37,827 nucleotides of DNA from Nitrosopumilus sp. BACL13 MAG-121220-bin23. Its GTDB lineage: Archaea; Thermoproteota; Nitrososphaeria; Nitrososphaerales; Nitrosopumilaceae. The DNA lies in the NCBI GenBank assembly GCA_001437625.1, contig LIAL01000003.1, forward strand, positions 1 through 37,827, in the 5' to 3' direction. Numbering within the stretch: the first letter of the stretch is position 1; each line of letters starts with the position of its first letter. A program made the position numbers and the translations under genes. This document shows positions 1 to 6,912 of the stretch, piece by piece. The notes below the pieces were generated by a model. The model worked only from the letters and a program-made list of their open reading frames with translations. It was not told where the DNA came from and made no database searches.

Positions 1-1020
1 AGAATAGAGGTGGGATTCACCATTTTCATTTGCGATGGATCTTTTTACCTTACCTTCATCATCTAAAACCAAAATATCATATTGGACTTGATTTAGAAAT
101 TCAGTTTCATCACTAAATTTTAAGAAGTTAACAAGCCATTGCATGTCACAACCTACAACAGGGTCTTCAGGTCCATAGAAAACATGAACTTGATATTTGA
201 AGTCATCACTGGATCTTTTATGAATTACATTCCTTTCGATGTCAGTGTTACATCCAGCAGCAGCTAATTCATCTACAGTAGATTTAATTCCAACAAATGG
301 AGAGTCTGATCTATTTTCATACTTTAATAATTTAAAATCATACTCTGGCGGAGGAATGCCTTCAGCCACATGAGTGTAGGTTTTAGCCTTTATTGGAAAC
401 GGGAAATCATCTGCAATCCAAACTTTACTTACAGCCCCACCTGTTTTCCAAGACATTACTACAGTTTCCCATGTTCCTGCAGGGACTGTAATAGTTTCAA
501 TTTCTAATGGAATAACTTGTTGGCCACCAATGTTTCCAATTTTACCCCAAGATACTTCGCTGAATGCTTTAGGACCTTTTCCTCCAGAACTTCCATCAGA
601 TGTTGCAAAAGCAGATAGCCAAGCAATAGATGACTTGAAAGCACCACGGTAAACACCTAATTCGGGAGTACCGCCAGTAGGTTCTGGAGCAATTTTACCT
701 AACTCCATTTCACCTACAATTATCTTATTGCCGTCATAAACAACAACTTCGGATAACCACTTGGTTTCACTGCCAACTATTTTATCACCTTTAATCCAAA
801 AATCCATCTGAAAATTTGTACATTCTTTGTAATCAACAAAACATGTTGAATAAGAAAAGAAATCACCTTTTTCTAGTCCCTCACCAGCATACCACGTAGT
901 TCCTTGTGGGAGCGTATCAGAACTTACACCGCCAGCTTCAATCTGAGCATATGCAGATGAAGTGACAGTTATGCCTAAAAATAATACAAGAATAATGGGA
1001 ATTGATAAAATTGCTTTCAA
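1..1020 (-). CDS. Secreted protein of unknown function (3' end outside window)
   Basis: The frame is open from a TTG at 1018-1020 to the left edge, so about 340 N-terminal residues are visible and the C-terminus is missing. It opens with a signal peptide: Met-Lys, a hydrophobic run (LSIPIILVLFLGITVT) and an SSAYAQ cleavage-like site near residue 25. The mature part is soluble-looking, with aromatic and Gly/Ser-rich stretches and no later membrane helix in the visible portion. I recognise no family. No ATG precedes the signal sequence; a stop lies 14 codons upstream of the TTG. An A/T-rich TATA-like stretch sits about 26-35 bases upstream (1046-1055), fitting a leaderless start. It probably acts at the cell surface or pseudo-periplasm (inference). 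Certainty is high that it is a gene and low on function. Confidence 0.75.
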   Translation of the reverse strand, partial: MKAILSIPIILVLFLGITVTSSAYAQIEAGGVSSDTLPQGTTWYAGEGLEKGDFFSYSTCFVDYKECTNFQMDFWIKGDKIVGSETKWLSEVVVYDGNKIIVGEMELGKIAPEPTGGTPELGVYRGAFKSSIAWLSAFATSDGSSGGKGPKAFSEVSWGKIGNIGGQQVIPLEIETITVPAGTWETVVMSWKTGGAVSKVWIADDFPFPIKAKTYTHVAEGIPPPEYDFKLLKYENRSDSPFVGIKSTVDELAAAGCNTDIERNVIHKRSSDDFKYQVHVFYGPEDPVVGCDMQWLVNFLKFSDETEFLNQVQYDILVLDDEGKVKRSIANENGESHLYS

Positions 1021-1144
1021 ATCTAAAAAAAATTGGCAAAAGCGATAGTTAAATGTTATTCAAATAATGAAATAATGTTAAAAAAATACATCAAAACTTA
1101 ACCCAAATACGCAAATATAGAGGAATATTTTAAAAAAAAGTATA

Positions 1145-1312
1145 ATGTGTGAATGTTCAAAAGTCCACTTGTTTGAAGTAGAATTCAAATTAGATGGAAT
1201 GACAGTTGTACCTACTCATAAAAATTGTGGATTTCCATTAGATGAAAAACAAGCAGACAAGTTCCAAAAAGAATTAGTAAAATCTTGGGGCTTTGATCAA
1301 GAAGAAAATTAG
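1145..1312 (+). CDS. Small hypothetical protein (55 aa)
   Basis: This is an ATG-initiated frame of 55 codons starting MCECSKVHLFEVEF and ending WGFDQEEN. It has Cys2, Cys4 and Cys28 and an acidic, helical second half. A TATA-like AAATATA at 1113-1119 is 26-32 bases before the ATG, fitting a leaderless transcript. It runs divergently from the secreted-protein gene. The amino-acid composition is protein-like. The Cys-x-Cys start could bind a metal, but nothing shows that. I do not recognise the family. Confidence 0.55.
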   Translation: MCECSKVHLFEVEFKLDGMTVVPTHKNCGFPLDEKQADKFQKELVKSWGFDQEEN

Positions 1313-1349
1313 AATAAAAAAATAAAAAATTAGATTGTAATAAGCTCTT

Positions 1350-1496
1350 TTAATTCATTTGTGAAACGGCTTCTTTACAAACTTCAGTTGCACATTTGCA
1401 ATCTGCGCTGCATATACAAGCTCCTTGCATTGCACAGTCGCATGAGTATTCTGGGTCGCCGCTATCAGCTTCGCAACCACATGCTTGATCTACCAT
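1350..1496 (-). CDS. Cys-rich metallothionein-like miniprotein (48 aa)
   Basis: This 48-residue frame carries nine cysteines, mostly in Cys-x-Cys pairs: 6/8, 19/21, 27/29, 33/35 and 40. It starts MVDQACGCEADSGDPEYSC and ends VCKEAVSQMN. The pattern resembles short metallothioneins or bacterial/archaeal metal-binding knuckles, so binding Zn(II) or Cu(I) in the cytoplasm is a reasonable inference, not shown. The ATG at 1494-1496 has a TTTTAAAA TATA-like box at 1519-1526, about 26 bases upstream, supporting the start and an independent transcript. Three hydrophilic residues and no signal peptide precede the first Cys. It is convergent with the 55-residue gene. Confidence 0.68.
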   Translation of the reverse strand: MVDQACGCEADSGDPEYSCDCAMQGACICSADCKCATEVCKEAVSQMN

Positions 1497-1546
1497 GATA
1501 ACCCAATGATATTACTTGTTTTAAAAGGTTAGTACACAATGTAGAA

Positions 1547-2431
1547 TCAAGTCTTTGAAATTATCTCAAGTATATCATTACATGAAGTTTGAATTGTTTC
1601 TACATATTGTTGAAGAAGGTTTGAATCAGCCTCAATATCAAAAGCAATTTTTAGAATGTGTATTAGATCCTGTTCCCTGTTCAAAGTATCTTTAATTTTA
1701 ATAAAGTTCTCTTTATTCAGACATACCAAATAAAAATAACAATCAGAAAGCATTGAGTTTTTTAGAAAATAATCATATTTTTGTTGAATCAGTTGGGAAT
1801 GATTATTTTTCTCAACTAAATCAGAAAACCCAATAGTAGATTTCAACATACGATCAAGTAATGTAGGAGTAGCTCTCTCAATTCCAATAGTTCCCAAAAT
1901 ACCAGAAATATGATTATTGATAGAACTTTTTTTAAATTTTCGAAGAGAGTTAAGTGCGTGTGAAGGACTAGATGGACTGTGGTTGAAAGAGGATAAAGAA
2001 TCAGCCAAATAATATGAAGCACATTTTTGCCAACATGCTGCAAATATATCATCAGTTTGGATTGCATCTTTAGTTTTTTGACAACAAAAAAGAGATTCAA
2101 TTAAAGAATTTTTTGCAGAATCAGAAAATAAGGAATCACGTTTTCCAGAAATCGTAGAAAGTAATATTTTTAAATTCCAGGAATCATCTTGAAGAACATC
2201 TAATTTATCATATTGTAGAAGTTTTTTTGTATTAGTTTCAGATAAGGAACAATGATGAACTGTAATTAAACTGTCATCAAATGCAATAATTTGTTTATCT
2301 GAAGAATTTTCATCAAACACCATAAGATCATAATCACAAGAATCAAAGAAACACCCTGCAGTTCTACAACCACCCAATCCAATAGGAAAGTCAGTTAATC
2401 CTTGTGCTTCAATAAATTTTTTTAAATCCAC
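1547..2431 (-). CDS. Nucleotidyltransferase-fold-like protein, unknown substrate
   Basis: This 294-residue protein begins at a GTG (2429-2431) with a TTTATAG box at 2454-2460, the leaderless spacing. Near residues 18-40 it has the stretch GLGGCRTAG...DYDLMVFDE, which looks like the Gly-rich turn and Asp-x-Asp metal site of the polymerase-beta/MNT nucleotidyltransferase superfamily. The rest is largely helical with several cysteines and no membrane segment. Because only the N-terminal motif is recognisable, the call is tentative. A toxin-antitoxin MNT or a tRNA/antibiotic nucleotidyltransferase role cannot be told apart here, and no HEPN partner is adjacent. The gene is followed by the Cys-rich miniprotein's promoter region and is preceded by tRNA-Glu on the other strand. 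Confidence 0.7.
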   Translation of the reverse strand: MDLKKFIEAQGLTDFPIGLGGCRTAGCFFDSCDYDLMVFDENSSDKQIIAFDDSLITVHHCSLSETNTKKLLQYDKLDVLQDDSWNLKILLSTISGKRDSLFSDSAKNSLIESLFCCQKTKDAIQTDDIFAACWQKCASYYLADSLSSFNHSPSSPSHALNSLRKFKKSSINNHISGILGTIGIERATPTLLDRMLKSTIGFSDLVEKNNHSQLIQQKYDYFLKNSMLSDCYFYLVCLNKENFIKIKDTLNREQDLIHILKIAFDIEADSNLLQQYVETIQTSCNDILEIISKT

Positions 2432-2541
2432 ATTATCAGATGAACTAGTTTTTCTATAAAGGAATTAAGTCATAAATTTTTACAACTTCATTCAAACTCA
2501 AAACATTTCCTTTAAATTAAGATTGGATTATTTTTTATCAA

Positions 2542-2616
2542 GCTCCTATAGTGTAGTCCGGTTAAGCATTTTGGCTTCTCAAGCCAAAGACTCGGGTTCG
2601 AATCCCGATGGGAGCA
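2542..2616 (+). tRNA. tRNA-Glu (anticodon CTC)
   Basis: The cloverleaf folds by eye. Acceptor GCTCCTA pairs with TGGGAGC, the anticodon stem is TTGGC/GCCAA with loop TTCTCAA (anticodon CTC, reads GAG), and the T arm is CGGGT-TCGAATC-CCG. No intron is present. The discriminator is A and CCA is not encoded. A TTTAAATTA box at 2512-2520 lies about 26 bases upstream. It is followed 56 bases later by the orphan PLD-like gene. tRNA 3' ends are common integration sites, but I see no repeated tRNA end nearby. Confidence 0.95.
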
Positions 2617-2672
2617 CTTTTAGATAATTTGTTAGTTATTGGCTTAAATATGAAAATCATAGATTACACAGT

Positions 2673-3329
2673 ATGGGTCTAAAGAATATCAATCTCAAAG
2701 AAGAGTATCGTTCAGACGTAGATGACATTATTGCAGAATTCTTTTTTCCTTGCTTGAGTAATTGCATTGAATATGATAGATGTGTAAATTATCTATCAAT
2801 TCAAGCACTGGCAACAATATCAATGGCTTTTGATAATTTTCATTCAGGTAAAGCAAAATTAAGAATGATCACAGGGCATAGATTCAAAATAGAAGATCTC
2901 AATTTATTAACAAAGTTATTTTCTGAAAAATTTACAAAATCATTTGAAGGAAAATTCATAAAAAATACTAAAATACAGAAATTGCAAAACATAGTGAATA
3001 ATGGACAAATTGAATTAAAAATTGCAATTCCAAATTCAGAACAAGTAACAGATGCATTCTCAGAAAGAATTGGGATTTTTAAAGATGATGAAGATGAACA
3101 AGTAGCATTTACAGGAACTTCAAAAGAATCATTTTCAAGTCAAACAAGAGATTTTGAATCAGTGGATGTTTTTACATCATGGAATGATAAAACAAGAGTT
3201 GAAAGAAAAATGAAAGACTTTGAGAATTTGTGGCAAAATAAAACAAAATATGTAGATATTTATGATTTTATGTATGCAGAAGAAAATAATCTTTTAAAAT
3301 ATTCATCAAAATGGGTAACACATGTTTAG
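2673..3329 (+). CDS. Orphan degenerate PLD-like domain (helicase N-terminal module)
   Basis: This 218-residue protein matches the phospholipase-D-like (HKD-type) module normally found N-terminal to SNF2/type III-restriction-like helicases. Visible parts are an FFFPCLSNCIEYDRCVNYLS start (about 23-42), a TGHRFKIEDL strand-turn (68-76), KIAIP (116-120), RIGIF (132-136), VAFTGTSKES (144-153), FESVDVFTSW (161-170) and FENLW (183-187). The family's His-x-Lys pair before GIF is here Ser130-Glu-Arg132, and the Asn of the usual GSxNET turn is Lys151. The nuclease centre is therefore probably dead (inference by motif alignment from memory). No helicase follows: the protein ends about 30 residues after FENLW, and the next gene is on the other strand, overlapping by 4 bases. 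A regulatory or binding role is possible. Confidence 0.75.
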   Translation: MGLKNINLKEEYRSDVDDIIAEFFFPCLSNCIEYDRCVNYLSIQALATISMAFDNFHSGKAKLRMITGHRFKIEDLNLLTKLFSEKFTKSFEGKFIKNTKIQKLQNIVNNGQIELKIAIPNSEQVTDAFSERIGIFKDDEDEQVAFTGTSKESFSSQTRDFESVDVFTSWNDKTRVERKMKDFENLWQNKTKYVDIYDFMYAEENNLLKYSSKWVTHV

Positions 3330-3889
3330 AATTCAAAAGAATCTTCCAATCTTGCTTTATTTTCAGAGAAGTTGATTTTATTAATTTTGTAATAAATTAC
3401 TTCTCCACGTCTTTCAATTACTGCAATAATTGGTTCTTTTCCCATTTGGGTTATTTCATCAATTTTTTTTTGTAATACATTCATCTTCTCTTGTTGGCCT
3501 TCATTGAGACCAAAAACCAGAAATTTTGCTCCTTTCTCACCAAAATGACCTCTCTCATAAACTCTAAAATCAGAACCAAATCCAAAACCATCTTTGACAA
3601 CATATCCCCTAGTTTTCAAATCACGAAATATCAAAAACTTTGTAAGAATTTCAGAATTTGTATTTTGGCAAATATTCATGTAAGTATCAAAATTAATTTG
3701 ATTTTTGTTTTTCTTTAAAATTAATTTATGAGTATACAGTAAATACAGGGTTTCAAATTGTTTGAGAAATAATTTCTCGTTTTGAATCTCACCATATCCT
3801 TTTTGTTCAAGATCACGGATCATATTTTTATTAGAAATACATACCTGATCTAAAATTAGATCACCGCTAACTTCAAGAGTTTCATCCAT
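3326..3889 (-). CDS. endA: tRNA-splicing endonuclease subunit
   Basis: This protein cuts pre-tRNA introns at bulge-helix-bulge sites. The C-terminal catalytic-fold signature is clear: GYVVKDGFGFGSDFRVYERG, then AKFLVF, then an EPIIAVI strand. By family alignment Tyr111 and Lys151 match two of the three catalytic residues. The usual His of the HS/HA-x-x-LV motif is Gly120, though His115 lies five residues earlier. I start at the ATG of 3887-3889 (187 aa, normal for archaeal EndA) because a CTTATATGG box sits about 26 bases upstream. A longer frame to 3946 would add a hydrophobic, unlikely N-terminus. The tRNA-Ser gene in this window contains an intron that this enzyme would process. Its 3' end overlaps the PLD-like gene by 4 bases. 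Confidence 0.9.
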   Translation of the reverse strand: MDETLEVSGDLILDQVCISNKNMIRDLEQKGYGEIQNEKLFLKQFETLYLLYTHKLILKKNKNQINFDTYMNICQNTNSEILTKFLIFRDLKTRGYVVKDGFGFGSDFRVYERGHFGEKGAKFLVFGLNEGQQEKMNVLQKKIDEITQMGKEPIIAVIERRGEVIYYKINKINFSENKARLEDSFEF

Positions 3890-3954
3890 AATGAAGACAA
3901 AAATGGAAGATTTCCATATAAGCATTAGAAATAGGACTAAATCCATGCTAACCG

Positions 3955-3963
3955 TTAAAATAT
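3955..3963 (+). promoter_or_regulatory. TATA-like box for rpl10e
   Basis: The sequence GTTAAAATA is centred about 27 bases before the rpl10e ATG, the spacing expected for a leaderless archaeal mRNA. The divergent endA box lies about 35-40 bases to its left (3915-3922), so the two promoters are nearly back to back. Confidence 0.5.
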
Positions 3964-3986
3964 GGGGATTGAAGGTTTAGGTTATC

Positions 3987-4496
3987 ATGCATGGTGCAAA
4001 TTATAGAGATGGACGCGGTCAAGTATTTACAAGAAAAGAGTACATCAAAGGTAAACCACAAATTAAAATTGCAAAATTTCAAGGTGGTAAAAGAAATACT
4101 TACGAATACTGTGTTCAATTATTACTAAGAGAAAAACTTCAGATTAGACACATGGCGATTGAATCAACTAGATTAGCAGCAAATAAAACACTAGAAAAAA
4201 CAACTGGTGAATCAGGTTACTACTCAAGACTTAGAATTTATCCACATAATCTCTTAAGAGAAAATAAACAAATTGCAACTGCAGGTGCAGATAGAGTTTC
4301 AGAAGGAATGAGAAGATCATGGGGTAAAGCAACTAGTCTAGGTGCAAGAGTCAAACAAGGACAATGTATAATGGAATTATACGTTAACGGAGAAGCACAT
4401 CTAACAGCAGCAAAAAAAGCACTTCACGGATCATGTGTAAAATTACCAGGAACACCATTAATCAAAGTTATTGAATGGAACAAAGCATCACCATAG
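3987..4496 (+). CDS. rpl10e: 50S ribosomal protein L10e (uL16)
   Basis: This large-subunit ribosomal protein is positioned near the peptidyl-transferase and tRNA elbow in family members. The 169-residue length is right. Recognisable family segments include the start MHGANYRDGRGQVFTRKEYI, the RIYPHNLLRENK segment near residues 83-94, GADRVSEGMRRSWGKA (about 100-115) and the LPGTP near the end. The protein is basic throughout. It is a single gene with its own TATA-like box rather than part of a ribosomal operon here. It overlaps the convergent 87-residue gene by 9 bases at the 3' end. Confidence 0.97.
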   Translation: MHGANYRDGRGQVFTRKEYIKGKPQIKIAKFQGGKRNTYEYCVQLLLREKLQIRHMAIESTRLAANKTLEKTTGESGYYSRLRIYPHNLLRENKQIATAGADRVSEGMRRSWGKATSLGARVKQGQCIMELYVNGEAHLTAAKKALHGSCVKLPGTPLIKVIEWNKASP

Positions 4497-4751
4497 ATGT
4501 TCTAAATCAGGTTTCTTATTTTCAACAAATTTTAAAAAATCTTCAAACTCTTTTTTTGTAGGATCTCGTTTTAGAATTCTTTTAGTTTGATAGAAAAAGG
4601 TATTATATAATCTACCAACGACAATCCCCAGTGCAAAAGATTTGGAACTGTCAATGGTTGAAAGTAATTTAATTAATTCCTTAATATCATCCTGGTTTGA
4701 AATACTATCTTGAATTTTTTGCTCAATTTTCTGTAGAAGAAGATCATCCAT
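4488..4751 (-). CDS. Small helical hypothetical protein (87 aa)
   Basis: The 87 residues start MDDLLLQKIEQKIQDS and contain a central SFALGIVVGRLYNTF segment followed by a charged KRDPTKKEFEDFLKFVE helix. No cysteine or membrane anchor is evident. It is probably a small cytosolic helical protein, and I recognise no family. The start is supported by a TTTTTAAGC box about 26 bases upstream that lies in the tandem repeat shared with the tRNA-Gly promoter. It is tail-to-tail with rpl10e, overlapping 9 bases. Confidence 0.68.
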   Translation of the reverse strand: MDDLLLQKIEQKIQDSISNQDDIKELIKLLSTIDSSKSFALGIVVGRLYNTFFYQTKRILKRDPTKKEFEDFLKFVENKKPDLEHLW

Positions 4752-4771
4752 GAATAGTCATTTCAATTAAA

Positions 4772-4798
4772 GCTTAAAAACGCTTAAAAACGCTTAAA
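4772..4798. repeat. Tandem 10-base repeat forming a divergent promoter
   Basis: The unit GCTTAAAAAC occurs twice exactly (4772-4781, 4782-4791) and then as a partial third copy (4792-4798). Read rightward, the third copy's CTTAAAT is about 26-33 bases before tRNA-Gly. Read leftward, TTTTTAAGC of the first copy is about 26 bases before the 87-residue gene. The repeat thus supplies TATA-like boxes to both directions (inference from spacing). Confidence 0.5.
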
Positions 4799-4825
4799 TC
4801 TGCAAATCCAACCCTTCGTATTGTT

Positions 4826-4902
4826 GCAGTTATAGTACAGTCTGGTTAGTACTCGTGCTTGCCAAGTACGTGACCCGGGTTCAAATCCCGGTAACTGCAC
4901 CA
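4826..4902 (+). tRNA. tRNA-Gly (anticodon GCC), CCA encoded
   Basis: Acceptor GCAGTTA pairs with TAACTGC. The anticodon stem CGTGC/GTACG holds loop TTGCCAA (anticodon GCC). The T arm is CCGGG-TTCAAAT-CCCGG. The discriminator A at 4899 is followed by an encoded CCA (4900-4902). No intron is present. Its 3' third is also the antisense 3' end of the downstream minus-strand coding gene, which stops at 4881. Confidence 0.95.
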
Positions 4903-5333
4903 TCTAAATCATTTTTAGGCATTAAACCAATTTTAATAATTTCAAGTGCATCGTGTGCTTTTTCAGGACGTGGTAATTGAATTGCTATTACATTATCTTG
5001 TCCATACGGCGATTCAGGAGAATTAAGTACAAGCATAGATGTACTGGCTAAAACTTCAAAGAATTTTAGATCAGTTTTTGCATTGATGAGAAATTTTTCA
5101 GAAATATTACCTACTGAAAAAGTCAAAACAATTTCAACAAAAACATTTCCCAATCCATCTTGAAGGATGTTAAGGTCGGTGTTAACAGAAAATGGTTGCC
5201 CTTCAATTTTAGCTCGAATTAATCCATATTTTTTTTCTTCAATTATTATACAAGGTGTTTCTTTACCTTCAAAATCAAAAGTTGTAATTCCATCATGAAT
5301 ACTATCTAACATTTTTTGTAATTCATCAGACAT
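4881..5333 (-). CDS. Hypothetical protein coupled to the cation/proton antiporter
   Basis: This 150-residue soluble protein starts MSDELQKMLDSIHDG and ends GLMPKNDLDGAVTGI. Alternating beta-rich segments (CIIIEEKKYGLIRAKIEGQ; VFVEIVLTFSV) suggest a small alpha/beta domain, family unknown. Its start overlaps the antiporter's stop by 8 bases, so the pair is probably co-transcribed and translationally coupled, and a regulatory or accessory role for the transporter is a fair guess. The last seven codons and stop lie antisense within the tRNA-Gly T arm, acceptor stem and CCA. The C-terminal tail is therefore constrained by the tRNA and is probably not functional in itself. Confidence 0.75.
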   Translation of the reverse strand: MSDELQKMLDSIHDGITTFDFEGKETPCIIIEEKKYGLIRAKIEGQPFSVNTDLNILQDGLGNVFVEIVLTFSVGNISEKFLINAKTDLKFFEVLASTSMLVLNSPESPYGQDNVIAIQLPRPEKAHDALEIIKIGLMPKNDLDGAVTGI

Positions 5334-6654
5334 CTTCTTTTTCCTCTAATGCAGGTACAATTTTGTCGCTGGCTTTCACTAAAAATGGAGAAATAAATGC
5401 AGTGATAATTGAGATAATACCCACTAGTGGGAATAAGAAGGCACTAACTGCACCAATATCAACTCCAAGTTTAATAATTACAATGGAAAATTCACCGCGA
5501 GGAGCAGCTAATGTGAATGCAGAACGAAGTGCCTTTCCACGTTTTTGTCTGAAAATAAAATTGCCAAGCATGTTACCACCAAATTTCATGCCAATTGTAA
5601 CTGCAATCAAAGCAATTGCTATGAAAATATAATTTTCAAGGTGTGAAACATCCATCAATGCACCAACAGAGATGAAAAATATTGCCACAAACATATCTTT
5701 GATAGGACTTGAAAGTAATTTTGCAACTTCAGCAGATTTTGACTCTGCAACTAGTACACCAGCCAAAAATGCACCAATGGCTACAGATAATCCCACAATA
5801 TTTGCAAGTAGAGCGTAACCGAAACAGAGTCCAAGAACACTCATTAGTAAAATTTCACGATTTTCTGCAGCTGCAACTCTATCAATTAGAGGAGGGATAA
5901 CACGCGTTCCAACGGTAAACGTTCCTATGATAAGACCAGCTGCAACTAACACAATAACAACAATAGATTCCACAGATACAGATCCTACTAGAGCAACAGA
6001 TTGTAATGTAGAAATTAAAATTACAGCAATAATATCCTCTACAATCAAAATACCTAAAACAAGAGTAGAAGATTCTTTTTTAATTTTTCCCATCTCTTCT
6101 AAAAGTTTGACAATAATAGCAGTACTGGAAATAGATAAAGCTGCAGAAATAAACAATGCATCCATAAAGTTTAGACCTAGTGTAGTTGAAGCATAAAACA
6201 AAACACCCAGTGTAGAAAACAATCCAATAGAACCTACACCAACAGATACACGTCCAACTGATTTGATTTTAGCATATGGAAATTCAATACCAATTACAAA
6301 TAGCAGTAAGATAACACCAATTTCAGCAAAAAGATTCAGTGCAGAAATATCAGATAAAATACCAACAGCATTCAAAGAATTAGAAGAGGATCCACCTTCA
6401 GGTAAAATCCAAGTCCAAAGAGGAGATAACGGACCAATAATCATACCAGCAAAAAGATATCCGATAATCAAAGGTTGTTTAATTTTAAAAAATGCAAGAG
6501 TGATAATGGCACCAATAATCATGATAAAAGCTAAATCAGTTACAAAACTCGTGTGAGTAAGTTCAGGAGTTATTTGTTCAATCAAAGTATTGACAGTATT
6601 ATCCAGAGATTTTTGGATTACAGTAGAATCTAGCTGAAATGAAAGATTTTGCAT
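5326..6654 (-). CDS. CPA2-family cation:proton antiporter (Kef/Na+/H+ type)
   Basis: This integral membrane antiporter has about 12 predicted hydrophobic helices. Family features include KQPLIIGYLFAGMIIGP near residue 60, the FVIGIEFPY segment, the ion-path motif ILIVEDIIAVILI around residue 200, the SVAIGAFLAGVLVAES helix, and APRGEFSIVI near the C-terminus. There is no C-terminal TrkA-N/RCK domain: the protein ends about 442 residues in, with EEKEDV. I chose the ATG at 6652-6654. A TTG at 6669 would add five residues, but a TTTTTAAT box is spaced about 24-31 bases from the ATG. The substrate (Na+ or K+) cannot be read from sequence. The next gene overlaps its stop. Confidence 0.9.
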   Translation of the reverse strand: MQNLSFQLDSTVIQKSLDNTVNTLIEQITPELTHTSFVTDLAFIMIIGAIITLAFFKIKQPLIIGYLFAGMIIGPLSPLWTWILPEGGSSSNSLNAVGILSDISALNLFAEIGVILLLFVIGIEFPYAKIKSVGRVSVGVGSIGLFSTLGVLFYASTTLGLNFMDALFISAALSISSTAIIVKLLEEMGKIKKESSTLVLGILIVEDIIAVILISTLQSVALVGSVSVESIVVIVLVAAGLIIGTFTVGTRVIPPLIDRVAAAENREILLMSVLGLCFGYALLANIVGLSVAIGAFLAGVLVAESKSAEVAKLLSSPIKDMFVAIFFISVGALMDVSHLENYIFIAIALIAVTIGMKFGGNMLGNFIFRQKRGKALRSAFTLAAPRGEFSIVIIKLGVDIGAVSAFLFPLVGIISIITAFISPFLVKASDKIVPALEEKEDV

Positions 6655-6792
6655 ACAATTTATTAACAATTTTCATTAAAAATGATTACGCAATTCAAAT
6701 TTAAAAATAAAATTAGTAAAATATTCAAAAAAGAGATGATCAAAGGATTATCAATTTGAAACTTCTTTATGCCTAATAATTTCAGTATAATT

Positions 6793-6854
6793 GCAGAGTG
6801 ATGAGTAGGTCAGCTGATTCAAATGAAGAGATATGACCTGGGGTAACTGACTGC
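6793..6854 (+). ncRNA. Candidate C/D box sRNA (2'-O-methylation guide)
   Basis: In non-coding DNA there is a terminal stem GCAG (6793-6796) / CTGC (6851-6854), a perfect C box GTGATGA (6798-6804), a D' box CTGA (6814-6817), a C' box ATGAAGA (6823-6829, one mismatch) and a D box CTGA (6847-6850). Size and box order are those of archaeal C/D guide RNAs. The guide before D ends GACCTGGGGTAA and that before D' is GTAGGTCAG. The spacings (9 and 17) depart from the usual 12, so the call is moderate. A weak TATA-like CTTTAT lies about 25 bases upstream of the stem. I could not place the rRNA or tRNA targets. Confidence 0.5.
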
Positions 6855-6880
6855 ATTTACGGTAACAGTAGAATAACCCG

Positions 6881-6890
6881 TTTATTAATA
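6881..6890 (+). promoter_or_regulatory. TATA-like box of the C2H2 miniprotein gene
   Basis: TTTATTAATA lies 23-32 bases before the ATG at 6913. This is the expected position for a leaderless archaeal transcript. The (GTACN)4 element abuts it directly on the right. Confidence 0.5.
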
Positions 6891-6910
6891 GTACGGTACC
6901 GTACAGTACT
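6891..6910. promoter_or_regulatory. Operator-like (GTACN)4 element
   Basis: GTAC occurs four times with an exact 5-base period (6891, 6896, 6901, 6906). The first 14 bases, GTACGGTACCGTAC, are a perfect palindrome. It fills the space between the TATA-like box and the start codon of the 35-residue zinc-finger gene, where a bound protein would block initiation. An operator, possibly autoregulatory, is inferred from position and symmetry only. Confidence 0.5.
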
Positions 6911-6912
6911 AT

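Noticed and set aside
2542..2672. Integrated element at tRNA-Glu
   Set aside because: No repeated tRNA end, integrase or other mobile gene was seen.
3890..3946. N-terminal extension of the splicing endonuclease
   Set aside because: Hydrophobic and absent from the family; the promoter spacing points to the inner ATG at 3889.
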